Assembly: GCA_003243425.1 (NCBI GenBank)
Contig: QFQP01000019.1
Span: forward strand, 82,066 to 146,065
From: Archangium gephyra
Lineage (GTDB): Bacteria > Myxococcota > Myxococcia > Myxococcales > Myxococcaceae
Direction: 5' to 3'
Length of the DNA stretch: 64,000 nt
Of the stretch, positions 1 to 8,452 are shown piece by piece. The position numbers were made by a program, and so were the translations under genes. The notes beneath the pieces are model-generated. The model saw only the letters and a program-made list of their open reading frames with translations, was not told the DNA's origin and searched no databases. Numbering within the stretch: the stretch's first letter is position 1; each line of letters begins with the position of its first letter.

Positions 1-2404
1 GCAGCTGCTTCTGCAGATCGCGGAACCCGTTGAGCGCGTCCTGGAACCTGCGTTCGCGCCAGGCGGTCCACGCCAGCTCGTGCGGCAAGGCCCACGCGAA
101 CCGGTCGGCACTCTCGAGCGGCGCCAGCAGCTCGTACAGGTGCACCGGCTCGCCCGTGCGCCCCAGCCGAACCACGTCGACCGAGCGGAAGAGATACGTG
201 TCCTTCGCTTCTTCGAAGAGCGACTCGCCGACCAGCGTGCGCACACCGTATTTCTTGGCGAGCGCCTCGAGCCGGAAGGCCGTGGCAACGGGCTCGCCCA
301 TCACCGTGTAGTTCACCCGGTGCGCGGTGCCCATTTCCCCGACGACCGCGTCACCCGTCTCCATGCCCGCGCGGAGGACGAGTTTGCGGCCCGTCTTCTC
401 GCTCCAGAGCTTCGCGCGCTCTTCGAACCGGTGGTGCATGCGCAGTGCGGCTTCACAGGCTGACTCCGCGTCGTCGGGCGAGATGACCGGCGCGCCCCAG
501 AAGGCCATCAGCCCGTCGCCGAGGTACTTGTCCACGTGACCTCCGCGATCGAGGACGATCTCCGTCATCTCTTCGAGGTAGTGGCGCAGCACCTCGACCA
601 CCACGCGTGGCTCTTTCTCGTTCGACACGGCGGTGAAGCCCTCGATGTCGGAAAAGAAGACCGTCAGCTCGCGACGCTCGGGTTGCATGAGCGCCAGGTC
701 GCGTTCGACGCGGCGCACGACGTCGGCGCGCACCGCACCACCCAGTGTCCGCAGCATGAACTCGCGAATGTTCTTCTCGAGCGTGCGCGCATAGCCGAGC
801 GACGCGAGGAACGTGCCCGCACACGCCAGCACCGGCGCCACCATGGCCACCTGACGGCCCTGCGTGACGTAGAGCTGCCGCGCGAGCAGCGCTTGAACAC
901 CCAGCACCAGCGCCAGCGTCGTGACCCACGCGAGCCAACCCGGCCGGCGCGTGAGGCTCGACCAGGCCACCGCGAGAATGGCTCCGGTGAACGCGAGCGC
1001 GAGCGTCACCCAGAAGTCGGTCTCGGGCGCGACGCGGGTGATGCCCTCGCCCTTCATGGCGTTGGAGATGGCCTGCGCCCAGATCGCTCCGCGCGTCATG
1101 TCGCCCACCGCCGTCGAGAAACGCTGCGTGCCGCGCTCGTCGACCAGCACCACCACGCGCCCGGTGAGGTTGTTGTCGTAGTGACGAACGCCTCGACCCG
1201 AGTCGTCGTCTTCGCGGTTCACCAGCAGACGCCACGCGGGAATGGCGCGCTTCATGGTGCCGCGCCCCGTGCGCCCCGCTTCGTCGGCGTTCCACCGCAA
1301 CGTGAGGAAGCCCTGCGCGTCGACGGGCAGCGGCGGGCCCTCCGGCGCCTTGAGCACGCCGTTTTCCCAGGTGAAGGGCCCTTCACGGCTCGCCAGCGCG
1401 AACGTCGGCAGCAACACCTTCGACGAGATGACCAGCGGCACGGAGCGCACCACGCCGTCGGGGTCGCGCAGCAGGCGCGAGTTGGCGAGGCCGAGTTCCG
1501 GCAGCACCAGCGGCGCGACCGGCGCGTCGATGGAGCCCGCGCGAATCACTTCTTCCTGCGGCAGGCCCTTCACTTCGATCGCCGCGAGGTCGCGCAGCAG
1601 GTCGTCGGTCAGCACTTCGTTGGCGTCATCGTCGGGGGTGAGCCCGCGCGTCACCAACCCGCCTTTGAGCTCGAAGGAAGCCGCGAGCTCGCGGCGACGC
1701 GCGTCGCTCACCGCACCGGCCCACACTTCGAACCGCCCACCCTTCTCGAAGAGGTACGCGCTGGTGCGCTCCATCAACACGCGGCGCAACAGGGGCCACG
1801 CTTCAGCGCGCGTCGGCACCTCGGCGACGCGCAGCAGAAACGGCATCAACGGGCGATCGGGCGGCCGGCGATTGTCTCGGCGCCACTCGAAGGGCAGCAC
1901 CACCGCGTCACCGAGCCGGGTGAGCGTCTGCGCGAACAGCACGTCGTCGCTCTTGGGCGTCTCGCCTTTGCAGACGGCCAGCTGCCGCGGTGACACGTCG
2001 ACGAACGAGCCGTCGACGTACACACGAATGGCGCCCTCACGAATGATCTGTTCGACGACGGAGCCGAGCAGCTCTCGCGGCCACGGGCGCATGGCCCAGT
2101 CGAGCCGCTCCGATTCGCGTGCGTTGTTCAGCGTCTCTTCGTCGATGTTGACGAGCACCACGTCGTCGGGACGTTCGGCGTCGGCGCCCAACGCGCGCGC
2201 GCGCCAGTCGACGGTCTTGAGCTCGAGTGACTCGAGCCAGATGCGCGGCAACGCGTGCCACACGGGGTCACCGTCGAAGTCGCGGCGATCGACCCGGTAG
2301 TACACGGCAGCCCCCAGCCCGAGCCCGATGAACGTGGCCCACAGAAACGCCACGCCGAACTTCTGCACGAATCGCCTGCCGGCGCTCTGAAGCGGGTTGG
2401 TCAC
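1..2404 (-). CDS. CHASE2-domain adenylate/guanylate cyclase, C-terminus cut by window edge
   Basis: The minus-strand frame is open from a GTG at 2404 to the left edge, giving about 800 residues. A membrane helix lies near residues 14-36. A CHASE2-like extracytoplasmic sensor follows, and then about three helices at roughly 465-540. The class III cyclase domain starts near 580. It contains FSDIEGF with the first metal Asp near 586, DKYLGDGLMAFWG with the second Asp and the adenine-selecting Lys, and NYTVMGE near 700. By family knowledge the Lys and Thr favour ATP, so it should make cAMP in response to an envelope signal. The effector is unknown. The gene is divergent from a lipoprotein 27 bases away. 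The end of the protein is not visible. Confidence 0.9.
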   Translation of the reverse strand, partial: MTNPLQSAGRRFVQKFGVAFLWATFIGLGLGAAVYYRVDRRDFDGDPVWHALPRIWLESLELKTVDWRARALGADAERPDDVVLVNIDEETLNNARESERLDWAMRPWPRELLGSVVEQIIREGAIRVYVDGSFVDVSPRQLAVCKGETPKSDDVLFAQTLTRLGDAVVLPFEWRRDNRRPPDRPLMPFLLRVAEVPTRAEAWPLLRRVLMERTSAYLFEKGGRFEVWAGAVSDARRRELAASFELKGGLVTRGLTPDDDANEVLTDDLLRDLAAIEVKGLPQEEVIRAGSIDAPVAPLVLPELGLANSRLLRDPDGVVRSVPLVISSKVLLPTFALASREGPFTWENGVLKAPEGPPLPVDAQGFLTLRWNADEAGRTGRGTMKRAIPAWRLLVNREDDDSGRGVRHYDNNLTGRVVVLVDERGTQRFSTAVGDMTRGAIWAQAISNAMKGEGITRVAPETDFWVTLALAFTGAILAVAWSSLTRRPGWLAWVTTLALVLGVQALLARQLYVTQGRQVAMVAPVLACAGTFLASLGYARTLEKNIREFMLRTLGGAVRADVVRRVERDLALMQPERRELTVFFSDIEGFTAVSNEKEPRVVVEVLRHYLEEMTEIVLDRGGHVDKYLGDGLMAFWGAPVISPDDAESACEAALRMHHRFEERAKLWSEKTGRKLVLRAGMETGDAVVGEMGTAHRVNYTVMGEPVATAFRLEALAKKYGVRTLVGESLFEEAKDTYLFRSVDVVRLGRTGEPVHLYELLAPLESADRFAWALPHELAWTAWRERRFQDALNGFRDLQKQL

Positions 2405-2431
2405 GGCCGGCCCGACTATGCTTCCGCGCAC

Positions 2432-3322
2432 ATGACCCCGTCACCCACATTCACCCGCGTTACCGCTGCGGTCCTCGCCGTCACCTCGTTCGGCGCGTGT
2501 GAGATCGTTCAGCTCGCGGAGCAGGCGGGCTCGAAGCAGGTGGCGGTGGGCACGCTGTTGCACACACCCGAGACCTACGTGCCCGCGGCCGCGTTCTCGT
2601 TCGACGACTACCTCGAGGGCTTCGCCGACGGCGGCGTGCCCGACCTCGACGCGGGCATCACGTTGCCGGCGTTCACTGCGGCCGCCGTGTTCTTCGGGCA
2701 GCGGCAGGGAGACAGCCTCGACTCGACGCCCATCGGTACGACGGGCGCCACGGGCACGCTGATTCAAGAAGGAGGCCCCACGTATCCACTCGAGGAGCTG
2801 GGTGAGGGCAACTACGCGTTGTCGATCGACGCGGGCGTCACGTACGTCAACGGCGGCAGCTACCGCTTCGAGTTCAGCCATGGCGGGCAGACGTACGTGA
2901 CCGGCGTGAAGGACGCGCCGCCGCGCGAGAACATTCGCCAGCTGCACCCCGACACGGGCTTCATCGAGATGGACGCGAGGACCACGCTCACGCTCACGCG
3001 GCCCGACCCTTCGCTCGATGATGATCGCGACATCGCGTTCGTGAACGTGTTCCGCGTGGCCGGTGACGGTCAGGACCAGGCGCCGACGTGGACCAACATT
3101 CCGAGCGACGCGACGGGGCTCATCAAGCTGGTCGTGGCTCCGAACGATTGGAAGCGCACCACGGTGGTGATTCCCGAGACCGCGTTCCCGAACGCTGATG
3201 AGACCTACGTGGTGATGTTGATGACCGCGAAAATCGGCCTGCCGCAGTCGAAGAATCTGTTTTCGGCGTCGGCGGTGATTGCCGGTGCTGCCGACATCGG
3301 CATCGTGAAGACCCGCAAGTAG
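2432..3322 (+). CDS. Predicted lipoprotein of unknown function
   Basis: This is a 296-residue protein. I chose the ATG at 2432 because it opens a lipoprotein signal: a hydrophobic stretch ending in SFGAC, with the Cys near residue 23 as the likely lipidation site. The frame continues upstream, but that part overlaps the divergent cyclase gene. The mature part is acidic, rich in Gly, Thr and Asp, and looks like a beta-rich surface domain. I recognise no enzyme motif. Its stop abuts the stop of the convergent gene at 3323. Confidence 0.75.
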   Translation: MTPSPTFTRVTAAVLAVTSFGACEIVQLAEQAGSKQVAVGTLLHTPETYVPAAAFSFDDYLEGFADGGVPDLDAGITLPAFTAAAVFFGQRQGDSLDSTPIGTTGATGTLIQEGGPTYPLEELGEGNYALSIDAGVTYVNGGSYRFEFSHGGQTYVTGVKDAPPRENIRQLHPDTGFIEMDARTTLTLTRPDPSLDDDRDIAFVNVFRVAGDGQDQAPTWTNIPSDATGLIKLVVAPNDWKRTTVVIPETAFPNADETYVVMLMTAKIGLPQSKNLFSASAVIAGAADIGIVKTRK

Positions 3323-4228
3323 TCAATCGCGGACGAGCTGCAGCACGAGGCGGCCCGCGAGCTGTCGCGCCAGCAGAAAGCCGGTCAGGGCCTCCGCTTC
3401 GCCCGCCGAGAGCAGGTTGCGCCACTGCGCACCATCGAGCGCCTCGGCCTCGAGCACGGCGCCACGCGCGCTCCACCGCACCCACTGGCCGCTCGGCAGC
3501 TTCAACGGCAACACACCCTTCACCGGCCACACCTGCGGCCGTGAATCGAGTGAAGCGTCGCCGCGAACGTCGGTCACGCCTTCGTCTGCATACAGCGTCG
3601 GAGGGGCGGCGCTCACATCGTCCGTCGAATCGTCGAACAGGTACTCGTAGCGCGACGGAATGCGGCCGGTGAGCGCATGGAGCGCCAGCACGCTCTCGTC
3701 TTCACCGAGGCGGCGCAGGTGGAGAATGCGCTGCCCGCCGGCGAGCACGCGCACTGCGAGGTTGAACACAGGTCGCTGCGAGGTCGCCAGGCGCGCCACG
3801 CGCTCGAACAACAGCGCCTTCATCGAATCGAGCTGGCCGGCGAACGAGGCTTCTCCGCTCGCGCTCGACGCGTCGATCTCTGCCAGCGCGGCCTCGAGCT
3901 TGAGCTGCGCCTCGCGCAGAAATTCGTTCGGCGCCGCCAGCGCTTCGGAGCCCGGCGAAGCTCCGAGGGCGGCGCGCGTGGCCCCGAGCAGCAGCGAGCC
4001 TTGATCGAGCAGCCGCTGACGCTCTTCCTTCCAACGCCGGCGCGCTTCGCGATGCGCTGCGCGCAGCTCGTTCCAGGCGGCGTACGCGGGCTCGAGGGTC
4101 TCGACGGTGCGAGCACGCTCGAGGGCGCGCTCCCCGGCAACGACGAGCTCGGGCGCCAGGGCGGGCGCCTCGATGATCGACGACGCCGGCGTGTCTACCG
4201 GCGTGTCGTGCGGCAACTCCGACGACAT
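3323..4228 (-). CDS. Hypothetical protein with coiled-coil centre, last gene of a membrane-protein operon
   Basis: This 301-residue protein has no signal peptide or membrane helix. Residues about 30-150 are rich in Ala, Glu, Leu and Arg and look helical or coiled-coil. The C-terminal half is more globular. The ATG at 4228 overlaps the TGA of the upstream gene by one base (TGATG), so the two are translationally coupled. I do not recognise the family. Its place at the end of the small membrane-protein operon suggests a cytoplasmic partner of those proteins, which is inference only. Confidence 0.7.
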   Translation of the reverse strand: MSSELPHDTPVDTPASSIIEAPALAPELVVAGERALERARTVETLEPAYAAWNELRAAHREARRRWKEERQRLLDQGSLLLGATRAALGASPGSEALAAPNEFLREAQLKLEAALAEIDASSASGEASFAGQLDSMKALLFERVARLATSQRPVFNLAVRVLAGGQRILHLRRLGEDESVLALHALTGRIPSRYEYLFDDSTDDVSAAPPTLYADEGVTDVRGDASLDSRPQVWPVKGVLPLKLPSGQWVRWSARGAVLEAEALDGAQWRNLLSAGEAEALTGFLLARQLAGRLVLQLVRD

Positions 4229-4512
4229 CAGCTGGTGCGAATCGCCGACTCGACGGTCGACTTCACTTCTTCAGCGCCCTTGTTGATGCGTTCGCGCAGC
4301 TCACCGCGCAGCTTCTTGCCCGGCTTCTGCGCGAAGAGCAGACCGAGCCCCGCGCCCACGAGCACGCCCGCGCCGAAGATGGCCAGCGCCGGCACGAGCT
4401 TGTCGCCCGTCGAACGACGCGACTCGAGGCCGATGAGATCGAGCACGTCGTCTTTGTCCACGTCAGGAATGTGCTTCTGAAGTTTGCGCCACATGTCGAT
4501 TGGCTCCCTCAT
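4228..4512 (-). CDS. YtxH-like small membrane protein
   Basis: This 94-residue protein has one hydrophobic Gly-rich helix at residues about 42-61, followed by a KPGKKLRGEL-type basic stretch and an amphipathic helix. This is the pattern of YtxH-domain proteins, which are single-pass and often stress- or envelope-linked. It is the fifth gene of the operon at 3323-5674 and overlaps its downstream neighbour by one base. An internal Met at residue 7 is an alternative start. The exact function is unknown. Confidence 0.75.
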   Translation of the reverse strand: MREPIDMWRKLQKHIPDVDKDDVLDLIGLESRRSTGDKLVPALAIFGAGVLVGAGLGLLFAQKPGKKLRGELRERINKGAEEVKSTVESAIRTS

Positions 4513-4514
4513 TT

Positions 4515-4841
4515 TTACTCCGGGTCAGACTGCTGTTGCGCCTGCGCGACCACGCTGTCGACGACGGTCTCGGCCACCTCGAGCAGGCGCTCACGAATGG
4601 GCGGCACCGTCGCCAGCTTGAGGCCGAGGCGGAACAGGCGCGCAGTGGTCGGCGTGAGCAACCCGCCGCCGATCACGTAGCCGATGCCCAGCGCCGCGGC
4701 GACCATGCCGTACGGGTTCTTCTCGACCTTCGGCGTCAGCCCCACCGCGTCAGAAAGACCGTTGAGCGCGGAGTTCGCGTCGAGCGCGACCTCCCGGGCC
4801 TGCTCGAGAATCGGGTTCAGATCGACGTTGTCATCACTCAT
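4515..4841 (-). CDS. Small membrane-associated protein of unknown function
   Basis: This 108-residue protein is taken from the ATG at 4841, whose ATGA overlaps the stop of the upstream gene. An upstream in-frame ATG at 4856 is possible but lacks this coupling. Residues about 45-65 form a weakly hydrophobic Gly/Ala-rich segment (ALGIGYVIGGG), and the C-terminal part is amphipathic and Gln-rich. The Gly-rich helix resembles those of its operon neighbours, so a role beside the membrane is likely. No named family is recognised. Confidence 0.7.
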   Translation of the reverse strand: MSDDNVDLNPILEQAREVALDANSALNGLSDAVGLTPKVEKNPYGMVAAALGIGYVIGGGLLTPTTARLFRLGLKLATVPPIRERLLEVAETVVDSVVAQAQQQSDPE

Positions 4842-5053
4842 CGCCGCGAGGCCCACTTTCCGATCAGGAAGCCCAGGGCTGCGGCGCCGAGCAACGTCGT
4901 GCCCGGGTTCTTGCGAATGAAGGTCTTCACCGTCTCGTTGGCCTCGACCAGACGCTCCTGGACGTCTTCGATCTGCGGGCCGAAGCGCTCCGTCAGGTCT
5001 CTCAACGGATCGTTCTGGGGCTGCGGGTTCGCCTGCTGCGTGGCGTCGTTCAT
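4838..5053 (-). CDS. YqjD/ElaB-like (DUF883-type) membrane-anchored protein
   Basis: This 71-residue protein is taken from the ATG at 5053, which follows an AAAGG motif at good distance. ATG 5062 is too close to that motif, and 5122 is less likely. It has an amphipathic N-terminal helix, then RKNPGTTLLGAAALGFLIGK and a basic C-terminus. That tail, a short C-terminal anchor ending in Arg, is typical of the ElaB/YqjD/YgaM family. In E. coli YqjD is an inner-membrane, stationary-phase protein that binds ribosomes. It is encoded beside a YqjE-like gene here too. Confidence 0.75.
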   Translation of the reverse strand: MNDATQQANPQPQNDPLRDLTERFGPQIEDVQERLVEANETVKTFIRKNPGTTLLGAAALGFLIGKWASRR

Positions 5054-5069
5054 CGTCGCCATCCTTTCA

Positions 5070-5297
5070 TCACCTGCGGGAAAAGAGTTTCGCCAGCACG
5101 TAGCCGGCAACGAAGGCACCACCGACCGCGACCCACGGCTTTCGCCGCACCATCTCGCGCCAGTCGGTCAACGGCTCGAGCGACTTCTCGACCTTCTCGA
5201 GCTTCAAGGCCAGGCGTTCACGCGCCGCGGCCAGTTCGTCACGCGCCTGTTCGGGCGTCTGCACCGAGCGCAGCGTCGCCAGTTCACGGCCGTTCAT
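5070..5297 (-). CDS. Small C-tail-anchored membrane protein (YqjD/DUF3618-like)
   Basis: This 75-residue protein starts at the ATG at 5297, whose ATGA overlaps the stop of the upstream gene by four bases. An N-terminal amphipathic helix rich in Glu, Arg and Leu is followed by RRKPWVAVGGAFVAGYVLAK, a hydrophobic anchor, and a short Arg-rich end. The layout matches the 71-residue protein next to it, so the two may be diverged paralogues. Function is unknown beyond membrane anchoring. Confidence 0.7.
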   Translation of the reverse strand: MNGRELATLRSVQTPEQARDELAAARERLALKLEKVEKSLEPLTDWREMVRRKPWVAVGGAFVAGYVLAKLFSRR

Positions 5298-5674
5298 TTC
5301 GGGTTCTCCGTGCGGGTGGGGAGCATGAGGGCCGTGGTCGACTCGAGCTCCGACAACGAAGCGTCGAGCATCTTGCGGCCGGTCAGCTGTCTGGCCACGA
5401 AGTAGATGCCCACCCCGCCGAGCACCAGGTTGAAGAGCCCCACGAGCAGGAACGCGAGATCGACGGGCATCACGCGGCGCAACAGTAACGCCAGCGCGAC
5501 GCACAGGAAGCCCCAGCCCACGAGAATGAGCGGCGCCAGCGCGGCGATGATGCCGACGCGAAGGCCGATGAATTGGGCGTCCTGGCTGAGCTCCATGCGC
5601 GCCAGCCGCACGTGCTGCGCGACGAGCTCGCTGAACGCGTCGACCACTTCACGGAGCTGAGATCGAAGAGCCAT
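5294..5674 (-). CDS. Holin-like membrane protein, YqjE family (PF07332 type)
   Basis: This 126-residue protein is the first gene of the six-gene operon. After an amphipathic N-terminus it has two long hydrophobic segments at residues about 42-66 and 72-95 with a short polar turn between them. This is the layout of the phage-holin-like YqjE/DUF1469 family. Such genes commonly sit beside YqjD-like genes, as here. The family name does not prove holin activity. In chromosomal contexts these proteins are thought of as envelope or stress proteins. The ATG at 5674 gives the family length. Confidence 0.8.
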   Translation of the reverse strand: MALRSQLREVVDAFSELVAQHVRLARMELSQDAQFIGLRVGIIAALAPLILVGWGFLCVALALLLRRVMPVDLAFLLVGLFNLVLGGVGIYFVARQLTGRKMLDASLSELESTTALMLPTRTENPK

Positions 5675-5753
5675 TGAGCGTCGTCACCTTATGCCTGTTT
5701 GCGTTGCGCATTCGCGATGAATCGAGACCTGCGTTCGCCTACCTTGCGCGCCC

Positions 5754-8321
5754 ATGATCAACGTCATCTCGATGGTGAGCTTGCTCGCTGCAGCCCCGGC
5801 GCCGGGTGGGCTGCAGCCGAAGAATCGTCCCTACGATGCACAGCACTACAAACTCGAGCTGCGTCTGGGTGAAGGCGGAACCTTCAGTAACGTCGCCACC
5901 GTCACCGTCAAAGCGACGAAGGCGCTCACCGAGATCGAGTTCGACGCCTACGATCTGAAGATCAGCGCCGCGAAGGTCGACGGTGAAGCCGCCGAGTTCA
6001 AGGAGACGTACTCGGCGGAGACGCGCTCGGGCCTCGTCAAGATCAAGCCGAAGAAGGCCGTCGCCTCCGGCAAAGAGGCCGTGATCGAGATCGCGTACAC
6101 GGTGACCGCGGGCACGTCGAACCAGGGCCTCTTCACCGCGCAGGAACCCGATGGCGCCCTGCCCGGCTACTTCACGCACTTCGAGCCTGCGTTCGCGCAG
6201 CGCTTCTTCCCGGTGAACGACACGCCTGCCGACAAGGCGACCAGCGAGGTCTTCGCCATCGTCGACGGCCGCTACAACGTGGTCAGCAACGGCAAGAAGG
6301 AGCTCGACGAGAAGTTCACCGAGGGCGGGCAGAACCTGCGCCGCGTGCACTGGAAGCAGGAGCAGCCGCACTCGCCGTACCTCATCGCCGTGGCCATCGC
6401 GCAGCTGGAGCCCGTGCTGGTCAACGAGGACATTCCGTCGAACCTCTGGCTGCCGCCGAACCGCAAGGCCGACGGCTTCGTCGCGCAAGACGTGCTCAAG
6501 GGGCTCTACAACTTCCAGGTCGGCTTCACGGGCACCCGCTTCCCGTTCTCGAAGCTCGACGTGGTCGCCGTGCCCCGCTTCTTCTGGAGCGGCATGGAGA
6601 ACACCTCCGTCATCTTCGAGCGCACCTCGAAGCTGCTGGTCGACCACAAGAACGATCACACCGCGCGCAGCCGCATCGTCGGGCTGCTCTCGCACGAAAT
6701 GGCGCACCAGTACTTCGGTGATTGGGTCACCTGCGCGTGGTGGAACGACGTGTGGCTCAACGAGGGCTTCGCGACCTACCTCGGCGGCCTCGCGGCCGAC
6801 GACTACGCCGACAACGACGAGCACGAGGTGTGGATCACCCGCGCGATGATCGACGGCTATTTCCCCGAGGAAGACGGCCCGCGCTCGCACCCGCTGGTGG
6901 TCAAGGGCAACGTGCCGGTCGAAGAGGCCTTCGACAGCACGTCGTACACCAAGGGCGCGCACGTGCTCCGCATGCTGGAGCTGTGGCTGGGCAAGGCCGA
7001 AATGAAGAAGGTGTTGAAGGCCTACCTCGAGAAGCACGGCGGCAAGGCCGTCACCAGCGATGACTTCTTCAAGGTCGTCTACGAGACCACGAAGAAGGAG
7101 AAGGAGCTCAAGCCCTTCAAGGAGGCGTGGCTCACCAAGAAGGGCTACCCCATCATCTTCCCCGACACGCAGTTCTCGGGCGGCAAGCTGACGGTGAAGA
7201 TCCGCCAGCAGCCCAACCAGAGCGGCGAGAAGGGCCCGTTCGTCTTCAAGCTCCCCATCGTCGTTCACCGCGCGACCGAGCCCACCTTCACGAAGGAAGA
7301 GGTCATCACCGTCGACAAGCCCGAGGTGACCGTCACCATCGACGTGCCGGCCGCTCCGCAGTGGATCAACTGGAACAAGAACTTCGGCGCGCTGGTGAAG
7401 GTGAACCCCACGTCGCTGAACGAAGATCGGCTCGTCGACGCGGCCCGCTACGACGAAGACCCCACGTGGCGCCTGCTGTCGACGCTGCAGCTGCTCGGCG
7501 AGCTCGGCAACAAGTCGAAGGTCGAAGAGACGAAGCCGACCGATTCCGCGATGGGCGCGATCTTCGACGTGCTGCAGAAGGACCCGTCGCCGTACGTGCG
7601 TGAAGTCGTGCTGCAGCGGCTGGCGAACACGCGCTTCAAGAAGCTGCCGCCCGAGTTCGCGCCCATTCTGCTCGCGCTCGCCAAGCGTCCCGAGAACCTG
7701 AACGAAGACCCTGCCGGCTACATCCGCGTGCGGGTCGCGGCGATGGAGGCGCTGGCCCGCGTCGACTCGGCCGACGGCCACAAGTGGATGATGGACGAGC
7801 TCGGCAAGCGGGAGATCGACATCAACTACCTGCGCGGCTACGCGACGGCGGCCGCGCGCCTCGGCACCGCGAGCTCGCTCGGGACGCTGCGCGCCGCGCT
7901 GGTCACCCAGAAGGGCCGCGGCATGGCGTACTACCGCCGCACGGCTTCGGCGCTCGCGTTGTCGACCAACACCGACGCGCTGCTGATCATGCGCGAGGTG
8001 TTCAAGAACAACCCCGGCAACAACGAGCTGGGCCGCGAGGTGCTCGACGGGCTGCAGGCCAACAAGGAGCTCCGCGAGACCACGCCCTTCGCCGCCTTCG
8101 TTCGTGACGGCGTGCTCGACGAGGCCACGTACACCGAGGAGATCCGCGCTGACCTGATCACCTACCTCGACGACGTGAAGTACGACTCGGCGAAGATCGC
8201 GCTCACCGAAATCGTCGCGGGCACCAGGAGTGACCGGCTCAAGGCCAGCGCCCAGCGCGTGTTGGACGCGAACTTCCCCGCGCCTCCGCCCGCGAAGCCC
8301 GAGCCGAAGAAGAAGAAGTAA
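5754..8321 (+). CDS. M1-family zinc aminopeptidase with C-terminal HEAT-like region
   Basis: This 855-residue protein has a short hydrophobic N-terminus ending near AAAPAPG that may act as a signal peptide. The exopeptidase motif GMENT is at residues 280-284. Zinc ligands are H314-E315-x-x-H318 and E337 in the WLNEGFATY motif. A beta-sandwich follows near 465-550, and the C-terminus is helical and repeat-like with a Lys-rich tail (PEPKKKK). It should remove N-terminal residues from peptides, probably in the envelope. The ATG at 5754 is the first in-frame start. It is monocistronic and divergent from the YqjE-like operon. Confidence 0.92.
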   Translation: MINVISMVSLLAAAPAPGGLQPKNRPYDAQHYKLELRLGEGGTFSNVATVTVKATKALTEIEFDAYDLKISAAKVDGEAAEFKETYSAETRSGLVKIKPKKAVASGKEAVIEIAYTVTAGTSNQGLFTAQEPDGALPGYFTHFEPAFAQRFFPVNDTPADKATSEVFAIVDGRYNVVSNGKKELDEKFTEGGQNLRRVHWKQEQPHSPYLIAVAIAQLEPVLVNEDIPSNLWLPPNRKADGFVAQDVLKGLYNFQVGFTGTRFPFSKLDVVAVPRFFWSGMENTSVIFERTSKLLVDHKNDHTARSRIVGLLSHEMAHQYFGDWVTCAWWNDVWLNEGFATYLGGLAADDYADNDEHEVWITRAMIDGYFPEEDGPRSHPLVVKGNVPVEEAFDSTSYTKGAHVLRMLELWLGKAEMKKVLKAYLEKHGGKAVTSDDFFKVVYETTKKEKELKPFKEAWLTKKGYPIIFPDTQFSGGKLTVKIRQQPNQSGEKGPFVFKLPIVVHRATEPTFTKEEVITVDKPEVTVTIDVPAAPQWINWNKNFGALVKVNPTSLNEDRLVDAARYDEDPTWRLLSTLQLLGELGNKSKVEETKPTDSAMGAIFDVLQKDPSPYVREVVLQRLANTRFKKLPPEFAPILLALAKRPENLNEDPAGYIRVRVAAMEALARVDSADGHKWMMDELGKREIDINYLRGYATAAARLGTASSLGTLRAALVTQKGRGMAYYRRTASALALSTNTDALLIMREVFKNNPGNNELGREVLDGLQANKELRETTPFAAFVRDGVLDEATYTEEIRADLITYLDDVKYDSAKIALTEIVAGTRSDRLKASAQRVLDANFPAPPPAKPEPKKKK

Positions 8322-8450
8322 TCAGGGCCTGTCGATGACGCTCCGCCACGTGCCGTCAGGGACGCGGCGGAGCACGACGGCGCCCAGGCCGCTGCGCTCG
8401 GAATGGGCGGCCCGCTTCGTCTTCGTTGGCGACGAACGCCAGGGTTCTCG
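8322..8450 (-). pseudogene. Decayed C-terminal remnant, possibly SnoaL/DUF4440-like
   Basis: Between the convergent M1 peptidase and FabH-like genes, one minus-strand frame reads LAFVANEDEA near 8410-8450. A second frame continues SERSGLGAVVLRRVPDGTW and ends at a TGA at 8322. The ending VLRR-x-PDG-x-W-RxVID-P resembles the last strand of DUF4440/SnoaL-like proteins. The two pieces need a frameshift to join, and no start is present. I read this as the tail of a deleted gene. The assignment rests on a short motif and is tentative. Confidence 0.35.
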
Positions 8451-8452
8451 TT

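Noticed and set aside
453..1993. Long frames on both strands inside the cyclase gene
   Set aside because: They lie antisense to or out of frame with the coherent CHASE2-cyclase frame and have Arg/Ala/His-rich shadow composition typical of GC-rich DNA.
5739..7781. 680-residue minus-strand frame over the M1 peptidase
   Set aside because: It is antisense to the well-supported peptidase gene and is rich in Arg, Leu and Val in a shadow pattern without domains.
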